Assembly: GCF_001559075.2 (NCBI RefSeq)
Contig: NZ_CP014015.2
Coordinates: 2,046,001-2,110,000 of the forward strand
Reading direction: 5' to 3'
Length of the DNA: 64,000 nt
From: Citrobacter amalonaticus
GTDB taxonomy: Bacteria; Pseudomonadota; Gammaproteobacteria; Enterobacterales; Enterobacteriaceae
Positions 1 through 8,202 of this stretch are shown piece by piece; within the stretch, counting starts at the first letter, position 1, and each line of letters starts with the position of its first letter. Both the position numbers and the translations under genes were made by a program. Below the pieces are notes generated by a model, which was not told where the DNA came from, did no database searches, and worked only from the letters and a program-made list of their open reading frames with translations.

Positions 1-397
1 CAGCAGGTGCGGCATGCAATTCCAGAGCGATGACTTTCCCTGAATTTTCAGCATTGATTTTATTGATCTTCTGGTAAAGATGACGGTAGTAAGCGACACA
101 GGCTTTACGCTGTTCTTCGTCGCTGGACGCCAGTCCAAAACCACTGTTCTTACCGCGACGGCGCATGGTTTCCATGATCGCCGTCACCACGATTTTCCAG
201 TTCCCCGGTGTATGTCGCAATAGCCACTCATCGCCGAGTGGATGAAGGTGTTCAAGACAAGGTTGCTCCAGCCCGCGGATATTTGGGGTATCAGAGAGTT
301 GTCGCCAGAATTCCTTTTCTTCCTCTTCACTCTTTTGGTGAAATGAGGGTGCACAGGGATACGCACCGATTATATAATCAGTATTATTTGATTTCAT
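1..397 (-). CDS. Partial unfamiliar protein, third gene of the dlgD-yiaL operon (DUF4862-like)
   Basis: The N-terminal 132 residues of a minus-strand gene that runs off the left edge. The ATG at 397 is preceded by AGGAG with a six-base gap, which fixes the start. The protein opens with a YIIGAYPCAPS segment and carries ETMRRRGKNSGFGLAS near residue 78. From memory this resembles the DUF4862 family of about 310 residues, of unknown function; I could not search for it. It begins about 25 bp after yiaL and is probably co-transcribed with dlgD and yiaL. In E. coli K-12 this position holds the TRAP transporter genes yiaMNO, so the operon content differs here. A role in sugar-acid breakdown is inferred from context only. 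Confidence 0.6.
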   Translation of the reverse strand, partial: MKSNNTDYIIGAYPCAPSFHQKSEEEEKEFWRQLSDTPNIRGLEQPCLEHLHPLGDEWLLRHTPGNWKIVVTAIMETMRRRGKNSGFGLASSDEEQRKACVAYYRHLYQKINKINAENSGKVIALELHAAPA

Positions 398-422
398 GTT
401 GTGCTCCTGAAAAATAACGTGT

Positions 423-887
423 TTATAACGCGTCTATGGCAACTTTAACCACTATTTTCCTGATGAGTGTGGCGACATTTTTATGACATCCCGGGCGATG
501 CACATCCTGTGGGAAAAATATGGCATAACTACCAGGAATCATTTCAACGAACGACTCATATTCACTATTGTGATAAAAAATAATATCGCGCTGCTCCAGT
601 AATGATTCGCTAATTCGGTTGCGGCCGGTATCGATGGCGATACCGATTTTCTCTTCCCCCCAGGCCAGAAACTGTATATCCAGATAGCGACGATGCACTT
701 CCGGATGGTTTTTGGCAGCATCGCGAGTGGTTAAATCGATAATTTGAGCAAAGATCTTTTTACCGTCAATCTCAACCACACCGGGTGACAGAGTCCGGAA
801 ATCCGTATTGCGCAGAAAGTCGAGCGCCCGTTCAATAACTGCGGGTAAACGACACGGATTTGGCTGGGCGATATGTCCAAAGATCAT
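423..887 (-). CDS. yiaL: YiaL, YhcH/YjgK/YiaL-family cupin-like protein
   Basis: A 154-residue protein that is nearly colinear with E. coli YiaL (155 residues). The conserved core HRRYLDIQFLAWGEE (about residues 65-80) and the metal-site-like stretch FFPQDVHRPG near residue 125 are present. The family folds as a cupin-like beta barrel and is linked to sugar or sialic-acid metabolism, but the reaction of YiaL is not established. It begins 11 bp after the dlgD stop on the same strand, so it is the second gene of the diketogulonate operon controlled by PlaR. Confidence 0.93.
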   Translation of the reverse strand: MIFGHIAQPNPCRLPAVIERALDFLRNTDFRTLSPGVVEIDGKKIFAQIIDLTTRDAAKNHPEVHRRYLDIQFLAWGEEKIGIAIDTGRNRISESLLEQRDIIFYHNSEYESFVEMIPGSYAIFFPQDVHRPGCHKNVATLIRKIVVKVAIDAL

Positions 888-898
888 GGTCTGCCTCC

Positions 899-1897
899 TT
901 ACAGTGCCTGAATTTTGGCCCAGACACTGTCATCAACGGTGATGCCGTTACGACGATTTTCATCCAGCAGTTTTGTAAACTCGTGACCTGGCAAGCGGAT
1001 GGCCACGTTTTCGTCAGCACGTTCTGCTGTGGTGATAAAATCCATAATCCGTTGCAGCTTCGTGTCGCGGGTGACGCCATCGATCAGCTTATCCACTTCA
1101 ATGGCGATGAAAATCTGGGAAACACCGTATTCGTCGCTGTTTTCCTGGGTGACTTCAGCAACGGAAGCACCGTCGGAAAGCAGGGTCGCAATCATATCGA
1201 GCACAATCGACAGGCCCGAACCCTTCCAGTAGCCCATTGGCAGGATGCGGCGATTTTTCTCTATTACGCCCGGCTCTTTCGTCAGATGACCGTCGTCATC
1301 AAAACCTCCATCTACCGGCAGTTCGCGACCCGCCAAACGGTTAACCTCCAGCATGCCGTAGGAGAACATCGACATCGACATATCCACCATCGTGATGGGC
1401 GTGGAGGGGATTGCGACAATCAGCGGGTTAGTACCGATCCGGCACTCTTTGGACCCCCACGGCGGCATAACGGCGATAGAGTTGGTCCAACAGATACCAA
1501 TGTAGCCTTTTTCCGCAGCTTGCCAGCCGTAGCTGCCACCGCGCATCCAGTGGTTGGCATTACGTAAAGCAACCAGACCGATGCCGTGATCGGATGCCAG
1601 TTCAATGGCGCGATCCATCATTTTTTTCGCAGTCAGATTGCCAATTGAACGTTGAGCATCCCATTGCTCAATCGCGCCGAGACTGGTGATGCGCTGTGGC
1701 TTTGCCGCAGGGATGATATCGCCATTATCCAGTTGTTGAATGAAACGAGGGAAACGATTTACGCCATGCGAATAGACGCCGGACTCCGTGGTTCGGGCGA
1801 ACATTTCGGCACAGGCATCGGCGGTTTCCGTTGCTACGCCTCGGGCCAGTAGCACCCGATTGAACGCCTCTTTCAACTCCACAAACGTTACTTTCAT
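899..1897 (-). CDS. dlgD: 2,3-diketo-L-gulonate reductase
   Basis: A 332-residue NADH-dependent reductase of the malate/L-lactate dehydrogenase (LDH2/MDH2) family, converting 2,3-diketo-L-gulonate to 3-keto-L-gulonate in the cytoplasm. Residues 35-60 (FARTTESGVYSHGVNRFPRF) and ALRNANHWMRGG near 115 are family signatures holding the catalytic His region. I chose the ATG at 1897 because it begins MKVTF like E. coli YiaK and has GGAG nine bases upstream; a longer frame extends to 1936. It is the first gene of the operon and is divergent from plaR, with a palindrome in the 218-bp gap. Also known as yiaK. Confidence 0.95.
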   Translation of the reverse strand: MKVTFVELKEAFNRVLLARGVATETADACAEMFARTTESGVYSHGVNRFPRFIQQLDNGDIIPAAKPQRITSLGAIEQWDAQRSIGNLTAKKMMDRAIELASDHGIGLVALRNANHWMRGGSYGWQAAEKGYIGICWTNSIAVMPPWGSKECRIGTNPLIVAIPSTPITMVDMSMSMFSYGMLEVNRLAGRELPVDGGFDDDGHLTKEPGVIEKNRRILPMGYWKGSGLSIVLDMIATLLSDGASVAEVTQENSDEYGVSQIFIAIEVDKLIDGVTRDTKLQRIMDFITTAERADENVAIRLPGHEFTKLLDENRRNGITVDDSVWAKIQAL

Positions 1898-1951
1898 TCC
1901 TGCTTCTCCCGCTATAATTGATCGCTTTTTTATCATTAAATTTCACTATGC

Positions 1952-1964
1952 GAAATCTGATTTC
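1952..1964. promoter_or_regulatory. Palindrome between dlgD and plaR, candidate PlaR operator
   Basis: GAAATC-T-GATTTC is a perfect 6+1+6 inverted repeat, 55 bp upstream of dlgD in the divergent dlgD/plaR gap. IclR-family repressors bind short palindromes in such gaps, so PlaR is the obvious candidate ligand. A second GAAATC occurs about 65 bp further toward plaR. No binding data were available to me. Confidence 0.45.
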
Positions 1965-2115
1965 AAATATAGCGATCAAATTTTGACAGATCAACGAAAA
2001 GCTCATTTTTTAAAAATCATCGAAATCAAAAGGTTATGTTTTTTCGGTTCAGATCGTGAACTGAAACACACTTTGCGCTACCATCAGAGCGCGATAAAAA
2101 AAGGGAGTGGATGTG

Positions 2116-2931
2116 ATGGGTACGAAAGAGAGCGAATTGACGCAAGATAAAGAGAGGCCGGCTGGAAGTCAGAGTCTGTTCCGGGGTTTGACGCTGATTG
2201 AGATCCTCAGCAATTATCCGAATGGTTGCCCACTGGCACATTTGTCGGAACTGGCCGGGCTGAATAAAAGCACCGTTCACCGGTTGTTGCAGGGGCTTCA
2301 GTCCTGTGGCTATGTCACGCCTGCCCCTGCCGCCGGAAGTTATCGCCTGACCACCAAATTTATCGCTGTTGGGCAGAAAGCACTGTCGTCACTGAACATC
2401 ATCCATGTTGCCGCCCCACATCTTGAAGCACTGAATATTGCCACCGGTGAGACGATTAACTTCTCCAGTCGTGAAGACGACCATGCGATTCTGATTTATA
2501 AGCTGGAACCCACCACCGGGATGTTGCGCACCCGCGCCTATATTGGTCAGCATATGCCGTTATATTGCTCGGCAATGGGCAAAATCTATATGGCATTTGG
2601 TCACCCGGACTATGTGGAGTCCTATTGGGAGAGTCATCAGAGCCAGATCCAACCTCTTACCCGCAACACGATTACCGGGCTACCGGCGATGTATGATGAG
2701 CTGGCGCAGATTCGTGAAAGCAGTATGGCGATGGACCGGGAAGAGAACGAACTCGGCGTCTCCTGTATTGCGGTGCCTGTATTTGATATTCATGGGCGGG
2801 TACCGTACGCGGTCTCTATTTCGCTCTCCACGTCACGCCTTAAGCAGGTTGGTGAAAAGAATTTGCTTAAGCCGTTACGGGAGACCGCTCTGGCAATTTC
2901 GAATGAGCTGGGGTTTACCGTTCGCGATTAG
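2116..2931 (+). CDS. plaR: IclR-type transcriptional regulator of the dlgD operon
   Basis: A 271-residue orthologue of E. coli YiaJ/PlaR, which controls the yiaK-S operon for diketogulonate and plant-derived sugar-acid use. An IclR winged helix occupies about residues 22-80 (LAHLSELAGLNKSTVHRLLQ is the HTH). The GAF-like effector domain follows, with the conserved segment CSAMGKIYMAF near 150 and GVSCIAVPVFD near 215. An upstream in-frame GTG at 2107 touches the AAGGGAG ribosome site, so the ATG at 2116 is the better start. The C terminus stops at FTVRD, about eight residues short of E. coli. It is divergent from dlgD, the usual arrangement for this family. Confidence 0.92.
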   Translation: MGTKESELTQDKERPAGSQSLFRGLTLIEILSNYPNGCPLAHLSELAGLNKSTVHRLLQGLQSCGYVTPAPAAGSYRLTTKFIAVGQKALSSLNIIHVAAPHLEALNIATGETINFSSREDDHAILIYKLEPTTGMLRTRAYIGQHMPLYCSAMGKIYMAFGHPDYVESYWESHQSQIQPLTRNTITGLPAMYDELAQIRESSMAMDREENELGVSCIAVPVFDIHGRVPYAVSISLSTSRLKQVGEKNLLKPLRETALAISNELGFTVRD

Positions 2932-3047
2932 GCGAACTCCCGGAACCTCATAGGCATCTGACAAAATTCGACCATTTCCCCTGTTTGATCAAGGCAGCCG
3001 CGCTATTCTCTCTGGCACTCTGGGGTTTTATGGCGGGGGAGGGTGCA

Positions 3048-3521
3048 ATGAACCGGTTTATCATGGCGGATGCGACTAAGTGTATTGGCTGTCGTACCTG
3101 TGAAGTCGCCTGTGTGGTCTCGCATCAGGAGAATCAGGACTGCGCTGCGGTGTCAGCAGGACACTTTGTCTCGCGCATCCGGGTTATTAAGGAAAATACC
3201 TTTACCACCGCCGTAGCCTGTCATCAGTGTGAAGATGCGCCGTGCGCCAATGTTTGCCCGACACAGGCCATTCGTCGCGATCGTGGACACATTTTTGTTG
3301 AGCAGGCGCGCTGTATTGGTTGTAAAAGCTGCATGCTGGCGTGCCCGTTCGGCGCAATGAACGTTGTTGCGCAAACCTCGCGCGTACAGGCGGTGAAGTG
3401 CGATCTCTGTTGGCATCGCGATACCGGACCCGCCTGCGTGGAGGCTTGCCCGACGGGGGCATTGAATTGTCTGGATGCGGCGAGCGTGCAGCGCCAGCGT
3501 CTGCACGCTCAGCCTTTATAA
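3048..3521 (+). CDS. ysaA: 4Fe-4S ferredoxin-type electron transfer protein
   Basis: A 157-residue HycB/DmsB-like iron-sulfur protein. Four cysteine clusters are visible: CIGCRTCEVAC near residue 12, CHQCEDAPCANVC near 58, CIGCKSCMLAC near 88, and a final CDLCWHRDTGPACVEAC stretch near 120. Together these should hold four 4Fe-4S centres. Length and sequence match E. coli YsaA. A longer frame begins at 2985, but the ATG at 3048 gives the family start MNRFIMAD and follows GGGAGGGTG. Such proteins pass electrons between a partner oxidoreductase and the quinone pool or formate hydrogenlyase-type enzymes. No partner gene is adjacent, so its redox partner is unknown. Confidence 0.9.
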   Translation: MNRFIMADATKCIGCRTCEVACVVSHQENQDCAAVSAGHFVSRIRVIKENTFTTAVACHQCEDAPCANVCPTQAIRRDRGHIFVEQARCIGCKSCMLACPFGAMNVVAQTSRVQAVKCDLCWHRDTGPACVEACPTGALNCLDAASVQRQRLHAQPL

Positions 3522-3555
3522 GCGCATTACCCGGCCTGACCAGGCCGGGACGGCA

Positions 3556-4809
3556 TTACTGATTTTCCATCCAGGCGCGTTCCACCTCTTCAGCCAGAAT
3601 TTTCACCCCAGCTTCAATTTTCTCCGGATCGGGAACATAGTTCATGCGCATACACTGGTGCGTGTGCGGCCAGGGTTTATCGAGGCCCGGGAAGAAGTAA
3701 TGTCCCGGCACCATCAGTACACCGCGTGCTTTCAGACGCTGGTAGAGTAACTCGGTGGTGATCGGCAGATCCTGGAACCACAGCCAGAGGAAAATTGCCC
3801 CTTCTGGTTTATGAATTAAGCAGCGATTTTCAGGTAAATAGCGGCGGATGATCGCAATGGTTTGCTGAACACGCTGAAAATAGAACGGTTTGATGACCGT
3901 TTCTGACAGTCGCATCAGGTCGTTACGCTTAATCATTTCGCACATCATGGCCGGCCCAATTCCGCCTGGCGCAAGGCTAATGATGCCGTTCATATTGGCG
4001 ATGGCCGTGATGATTTTTTCATTGGCGATGATGATGCCGCAGCGTGAGCCTGGTAGCCCCAGCTTGGAGAGACTCATGCACAGCACAATGTTGGGATTCC
4101 ACAGCGGACGCGCCTCGCTAAAAATAATGCTCGGGAACGGCACGCCATAAGCATTATCAATCACCAGCGGAATATCGTGCTGGTTGGCAAGCGTATCGAG
4201 TTTTATCAGCTCTTCATCTGTGATGACGTTACCCGTCGGATTAGTTGGCCGGGAGACGCAAATCATCCCGGTCTCTTCACCAATGTGCAGATGTTCGAAG
4301 TCTACGTGATACTTGAACTGACCCTCTGGCAGCAGCTCAATATTGGGACGCGCCGAGACGAACAGATCCTCTTCCAGCCCGGAATCCGCATAGCCGATAT
4401 ATTCCGGCGCGAGGGGGAACAGTACCTTTTTGGTGGTCCCATCAGCGCGACGACCGGCAAAGAGGTTAAACAAGTAGAAAAATGCGCTCTGGCTGCCGTT
4501 TGTTAGCGCAATATTCTGCGGTTCGATATCCCAACCCAGATTTTCACGGAGCAGTGAAGCAAGCGCGGTCAGCAGCTCGGTTTTCCCCTGCGGACCGTCA
4601 TAATTGCAAAGCGCATCAGTGAGTTTGCCGTTTTCCAGCATTTCAGTCAGGAGCGTATGGAAGTAATCCTGCATCGCCGGGATTTGTGCCGGATTACCGC
4701 CGCCCAGCATGATTGCGCCTGGGGTGCGTAAACCGTCGTTGAGGTCCTCCATCAGGCGGGTAATGCCTGAATGGCGGGTGAATTTGTCGCCGAAAAGTGA
4801 AAATGTCAT
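3556..4809 (-). CDS. avtA: Valine-pyruvate aminotransferase
   Basis: A 417-residue PLP-dependent class I/II aminotransferase (transaminase C) that interconverts valine and pyruvate with 2-ketoisovalerate and alanine. The PLP lysine lies in MSLSKLGLPGSR near residue 235, with NPTG near 190 and DNAYG near 220. The start at 4809 reproduces the E. coli N terminus MTFSLFGDKFTRHSG; the frame extends upstream to 4875 without a good ribosome site. It lies downstream of malS on the same strand with a 171-bp gap, so it probably has its own promoter. Its tail converges on ysaA. Confidence 0.96.
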   Translation of the reverse strand: MTFSLFGDKFTRHSGITRLMEDLNDGLRTPGAIMLGGGNPAQIPAMQDYFHTLLTEMLENGKLTDALCNYDGPQGKTELLTALASLLRENLGWDIEPQNIALTNGSQSAFFYLFNLFAGRRADGTTKKVLFPLAPEYIGYADSGLEEDLFVSARPNIELLPEGQFKYHVDFEHLHIGEETGMICVSRPTNPTGNVITDEELIKLDTLANQHDIPLVIDNAYGVPFPSIIFSEARPLWNPNIVLCMSLSKLGLPGSRCGIIIANEKIITAIANMNGIISLAPGGIGPAMMCEMIKRNDLMRLSETVIKPFYFQRVQQTIAIIRRYLPENRCLIHKPEGAIFLWLWFQDLPITTELLYQRLKARGVLMVPGHYFFPGLDKPWPHTHQCMRMNYVPDPEKIEAGVKILAEEVERAWMENQ

Positions 4810-4944
4810 AACGGATGGTCTGTCAAACGCTGAGTCGAAGTGGGTTACCTTAACGCTAGCACTGGCAGGGTGCAAATCGAGCTGAAACGCGTGCTTTGAC
4901 GTTTTATGCTTATAATTTTCTTAAGAGTAGTGTTTTATTTTGCT

Positions 4945-4971
4945 GCGTCTGAGGGGGCTGACCTCAGACGC
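4945..4971 (-). other. Stem-loop downstream of malS
   Basis: GCGTCTGAGG and CCTCAGACGC form a perfect 10-bp stem with a seven-base loop, starting 10 bp past the malS stop codon. On the malS transcript it is followed by AGCAAAATAAA, not a run of U, so it looks more like an RNA 3'-end stabilising hairpin or weak terminator than a canonical intrinsic terminator. Confidence 0.6.
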
Positions 4972-4980
4972 CGGTTTACG

Positions 4981-7011
4981 TTAGCGCTGACCTGCCCAGA
5001 TGACCATCACCGAGTCGTCGCCGTGCTGGCGGACGAAGCCGTATCCCTGTTTGAGCGAGAGCGTGGTTTGCTTGCCTGCGCCGATGGCCGGATGTCGGGC
5101 TCTGAACTGACCGAGGCGCTGCCAGTGGGTAACGTTGTCGGCCATTTTTCCGCTGACATCCTGCCAGTTCATCTCTGAGCGTGTGCCCTGTAACGGATCA
5201 GAGCCGGTGGGGCCAAAAGGCCGCGCGGACTCATCGCCATAGAATATTTGCACGGTGCCGGGCGCTAACAGCAGTAACTCAGCGGCTTTATCTCCACCTT
5301 CACGGAACAGACGAGTATCGTGTGAGGAGAGATAACTCAATACATTGAAACTCTGTAATTTTTCCGCCATCTGTTGCCAGATGAGATCCATATCTGACAG
5401 GCAATCAACGGCTTTTGCGGCCTGCTCCTGGTAGTCAAAGTTGATCATCGCGTCAAAACCGTGGCGATAGTAGTCGCTCTGCATTACGCCATGGCCCCAG
5501 GCTTCGCCAGTCATCCAGAACGGTTTATCATCGAGCGCTTTGTCCGGATTCGCTTTTTTCCATTCAACCAGTGCTGCGCTGGCCTGCGTTTTTAACTGTT
5601 GCCAGGCCGGAAGTTCGACGTGTTTCGCCGTGTCGACGCGAAATCCATCGACACCATAATCGCGCACCCACTGACTCAGCCAGTGGGTCAGGTAATCCCG
5701 GGGCGTGTAGCCTTCAATGGCTTTTGCGTGCGTATCGGCTTTATGTTGATAAAACACTGGCAGGCCAGATGGGATCGTCGATTCGGTTTTCAGATCCGGC
5801 AGGAAAGCCAGCGACATCGTGAGATCGTCAAAGCCTGGGTTGTCGTAATCGCCAATGTCAGTGCGGATCCACGCTTTCCCCCACCATTTTTCCCAGGCGG
5901 CCTTATCGCTAAAGTTGATGTAATCATTGAAGCTGTGCCAGCTCTGCCCGGCGGCAGGTTTCCAGTCTGTCCAGCGCTCGCCGAGCGTTTTTTTCAACTC
6001 ATCGCCAGAAAGGTAGAGCGCGCCGAACTGATATTCCTGCATATCCGCCAGCGTGGAGTAGCCGGTATGGTTCATTACGACATCAAACAGAATGCGGATC
6101 CCGCGCCGGTGTGCGCCGTCAATCAGCGCGCGCAGGTCGGCTTCGTTGCCCATGTTGGCATCAAGCGTGGTCCAGTCTTGCGTGTAATAACCGTGGTAGG
6201 CATAGTGCGGGAAATCGCCTTTCGTGCCGCCACCCACCCAGCCGTGGATCTGTTCGAACGGTGCGCTTATCCACAACGCATTCACGCCCAGTTGTTGCAG
6301 ATAATCCAGTTTGTGAGTCAGTCCGCGTAAATCGCCGCCATGAAACGTGCCGATTTCCTCCATGCCGTCTTTATGGCGACCGTAACTCTGGTCATTGGAC
6401 GGATCGCCGTTCTCGAAGCGGTCGGTGAGCACAAAATAGACCGTGGCGTTGTGCCAGTCGAACGGCGCTGGTGCGTCGGTCTCTGCCCGTTCCAGCAGTA
6501 ACAGGCCATTACTGGCAGGGGCGGGTTGCAACGTTATCTGTCCGTTTTTCACCGTGGCGGTCTGTCCGCTGTAAAAATCGCGTACCACGCTCCCTTCCGG
6601 GAAAGTCTGCGCGACGGCTAACGTCAGTGGCTTTCCATCCCACTTCGGACACTGGCGCGCCACATTGGCGGTAGGTTCGGCCTCGCGCGGCACCGTAATC
6701 ATTAATGTTGGCGTACCAGAACGGGTATCGATTTCCAGCGTATAACGGCCATCTTTGAACAGACGCCACTGTGGCGGGGTCCCTTCGCACGGGATCAGCG
6801 ACAGCATCTGATTGAGTTTTATCGTATTAGCCGGCTGCCAGCACTGTTGGTCAAAATTTAGCGTTAATGAACGAGTACCCTTCGTCAGTTCAGCGTGACT
6901 GGCAAACTTACCGGTTCCCTCAGCGGTAAACGAGGGGAAGCCCTGAGATGTCCATGTTGCGGCGCTCGTGATGCCTGGCAGTAGCGCGAGGGCGATGGCG
7001 GCAAGTTTCAT
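4981..7011 (-). CDS. malS: Periplasmic alpha-amylase
   Basis: A 676-residue GH13 alpha-amylase that trims long maltodextrins in the periplasm for uptake by the maltose system. The N terminus is a signal peptide ending near SAATW (residue 19). The catalytic (beta/alpha)8 barrel motifs are all present: DVVMNH near 309, GFRVDTAKH near 453 with the nucleophile Asp, GEAWGHG near 502 with the acid Glu, and SSHDTRLF near 561. Length matches E. coli MalS (676). It diverges from bax; the gap contains three GGATGAG motifs resembling MalT boxes, consistent with MalT control. Confidence 0.97.
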   Translation of the reverse strand: MKLAAIALALLPGITSAATWTSQGFPSFTAEGTGKFASHAELTKGTRSLTLNFDQQCWQPANTIKLNQMLSLIPCEGTPPQWRLFKDGRYTLEIDTRSGTPTLMITVPREAEPTANVARQCPKWDGKPLTLAVAQTFPEGSVVRDFYSGQTATVKNGQITLQPAPASNGLLLLERAETDAPAPFDWHNATVYFVLTDRFENGDPSNDQSYGRHKDGMEEIGTFHGGDLRGLTHKLDYLQQLGVNALWISAPFEQIHGWVGGGTKGDFPHYAYHGYYTQDWTTLDANMGNEADLRALIDGAHRRGIRILFDVVMNHTGYSTLADMQEYQFGALYLSGDELKKTLGERWTDWKPAAGQSWHSFNDYINFSDKAAWEKWWGKAWIRTDIGDYDNPGFDDLTMSLAFLPDLKTESTIPSGLPVFYQHKADTHAKAIEGYTPRDYLTHWLSQWVRDYGVDGFRVDTAKHVELPAWQQLKTQASAALVEWKKANPDKALDDKPFWMTGEAWGHGVMQSDYYRHGFDAMINFDYQEQAAKAVDCLSDMDLIWQQMAEKLQSFNVLSYLSSHDTRLFREGGDKAAELLLLAPGTVQIFYGDESARPFGPTGSDPLQGTRSEMNWQDVSGKMADNVTHWQRLGQFRARHPAIGAGKQTTLSLKQGYGFVRQHGDDSVMVIWAGQR

Positions 7012-7068
7012 TGTGCGGTCCTTTTTGCGGCGATTTTAACCAGTTTGCCTGAGAAACCGCTGACGAAA

Positions 7069-7113
7069 CTCATCCTTCAACCGCATTCAACCAGGATGAG
7101 GGGCGCGGATGAG
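7069..7113. promoter_or_regulatory. Three MalT-box-like motifs upstream of malS
   Basis: The 316-bp malS/bax gap holds three copies of GGATGAG, the core of the MalT box: one on the minus strand at 7069-7075 and two on the plus strand at 7094-7100 and 7107-7113. They lie 58-102 bp before the malS start, where MalT is expected to act. The rest of the gap carries the bax promoter region, with nothing else I could name. Confidence 0.55.
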
Positions 7114-7327
7114 TGATTTTGGGCAAAAAATAGCCTTAATTTGCGATAACCACCACAAATCTTTCGAATTAGTCCCTTGCGGGATAGTTTATGCGTGACA
7201 CGGTTTCGGAATTGGCCTATTCCTTAGGGTGCTCTTGATCGCTATTTTTGATATGATTTGAGATTCAACTCTCAAAATTGTGAAAAAGATAAGGTGTTGG
7301 AATGATTCAATCCGACCAGGAGACCTA

Positions 7328-8152
7328 ATGATATTGACTCCCATACGACGATATGGGGCAATGATTCTTATGTTACTCACCATCGTATTTTCGGGTGAGG
7401 TGCTGGCAAAGACGCACACAACGACATCGAGTCAAAAGTCCCACGTAACCAAGACAAGTAATAAACAGGTAAGCAGTAAACAAGAGTATTCTCGCAATAG
7501 TGCAAAGAGCAGTTCACTTCCTGATTTGCGAAAATACCCTTCCGGAACACCAAGGAAAAAAGCGTTTCTCCGGACGGTTATGCCTTATATTACCAGTCAA
7601 AATGCTGCGATCACTGCCGATCGTAACTGGCTGATCTCAAAGCAGTATCAGAACCGCTGGTCACCGACTGAGCGTACGCGCATGAAAGATATTGCGAAGC
7701 GCTACAAGGTGAAATGGTCTGGCAACACCCGGAGCATTCCGTGGAATACGTTGCTGGAACGCGTAGACATCATCCCGACCAGTATGGTGGCGACGATGGC
7801 TGCGGCAGAAAGCGGTTGGGGTACCTCTAAACTTGCGCGTAGCAATAACAACCTGTTCGGCATGAAGTGCGCGAAAGGGAGTTGTAACAATGCGCCAGGA
7901 AAAGTGAAAGGTTACTCTCAGTTCGATTCGGTTAAAGAGTCGGTCAGCGCCTATGTGATTAACCTGAACACGCACCCGGCTTACGCCTCTTTCCGTAAAT
8001 CACGCGCGCAGTTGCGTAAAGCGGATCAGGAAGTGACGGCGACAGCGATGATTCATAAGCTGAAGGGTTATTCAACGAAGGGGCAGAGTTACAACAACTA
8101 TCTGTTCGCGATGTACCAGGATAACCAGCGATTAATTGCAGCCCATATGTAA
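7328..8152 (+). CDS. bax: Bax, glucosaminidase-domain protein
   Basis: A 274-residue exported protein with an N-terminal hydrophobic signal (about residues 11-27, ending VLAKTH) and a C-terminal GH73-type N-acetylglucosaminidase domain. The likely catalytic Glu lies in MAAAESGWGTSKLA near residue 160, followed by NNLFGMKC. A peptidoglycan hydrolase role follows from the fold, but substrate and role are not well defined. The ATG at 7328 has AGGAGA seven bases upstream and restores the E. coli length; the frame opens earlier at 7280. The ATG sits about 300 bp from divergent malS, and a strong terminator follows. Confidence 0.94.
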   Translation: MILTPIRRYGAMILMLLTIVFSGEVLAKTHTTTSSQKSHVTKTSNKQVSSKQEYSRNSAKSSSLPDLRKYPSGTPRKKAFLRTVMPYITSQNAAITADRNWLISKQYQNRWSPTERTRMKDIAKRYKVKWSGNTRSIPWNTLLERVDIIPTSMVATMAAAESGWGTSKLARSNNNLFGMKCAKGSCNNAPGKVKGYSQFDSVKESVSAYVINLNTHPAYASFRKSRAQLRKADQEVTATAMIHKLKGYSTKGQSYNNYLFAMYQDNQRLIAAHM

Positions 8153-8157
8153 TCCCC

Positions 8158-8186
8158 AAACGCCTTCTGCAAAGAAGGCGTTTTTG
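8158..8186 (+). terminator. Intrinsic terminator after bax (bidirectional with xylR)
   Basis: AACGCCTTC-TGCAAA-GAAGGCGTT forms a nine-base-pair stem followed by TTTTTG. It lies six bases past the bax stop and 17 bp before the end of the convergent xylR. The A-run on the other side lets it also serve xylR. Confidence 0.9.
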
Positions 8187-8202
8187 TTTCACTCCTGCCG
8201 CA

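Noticed and set aside
860..1567. A 235-codon open frame antisense to dlgD
   Set aside because: Entirely within conserved dlgD and not protein-like.
2107..2115. GTG at 2107 as the plaR start
   Set aside because: The ribosome site AAGGGAG ends right at that codon, leaving no spacing; the ATG at 2116 fits.
2970..2998. Possible FNR site before ysaA (TTTGATCAA)
   Set aside because: Lacks the four-base gap of TTGAT-N4-ATCAA, so it is only a chance palindrome.
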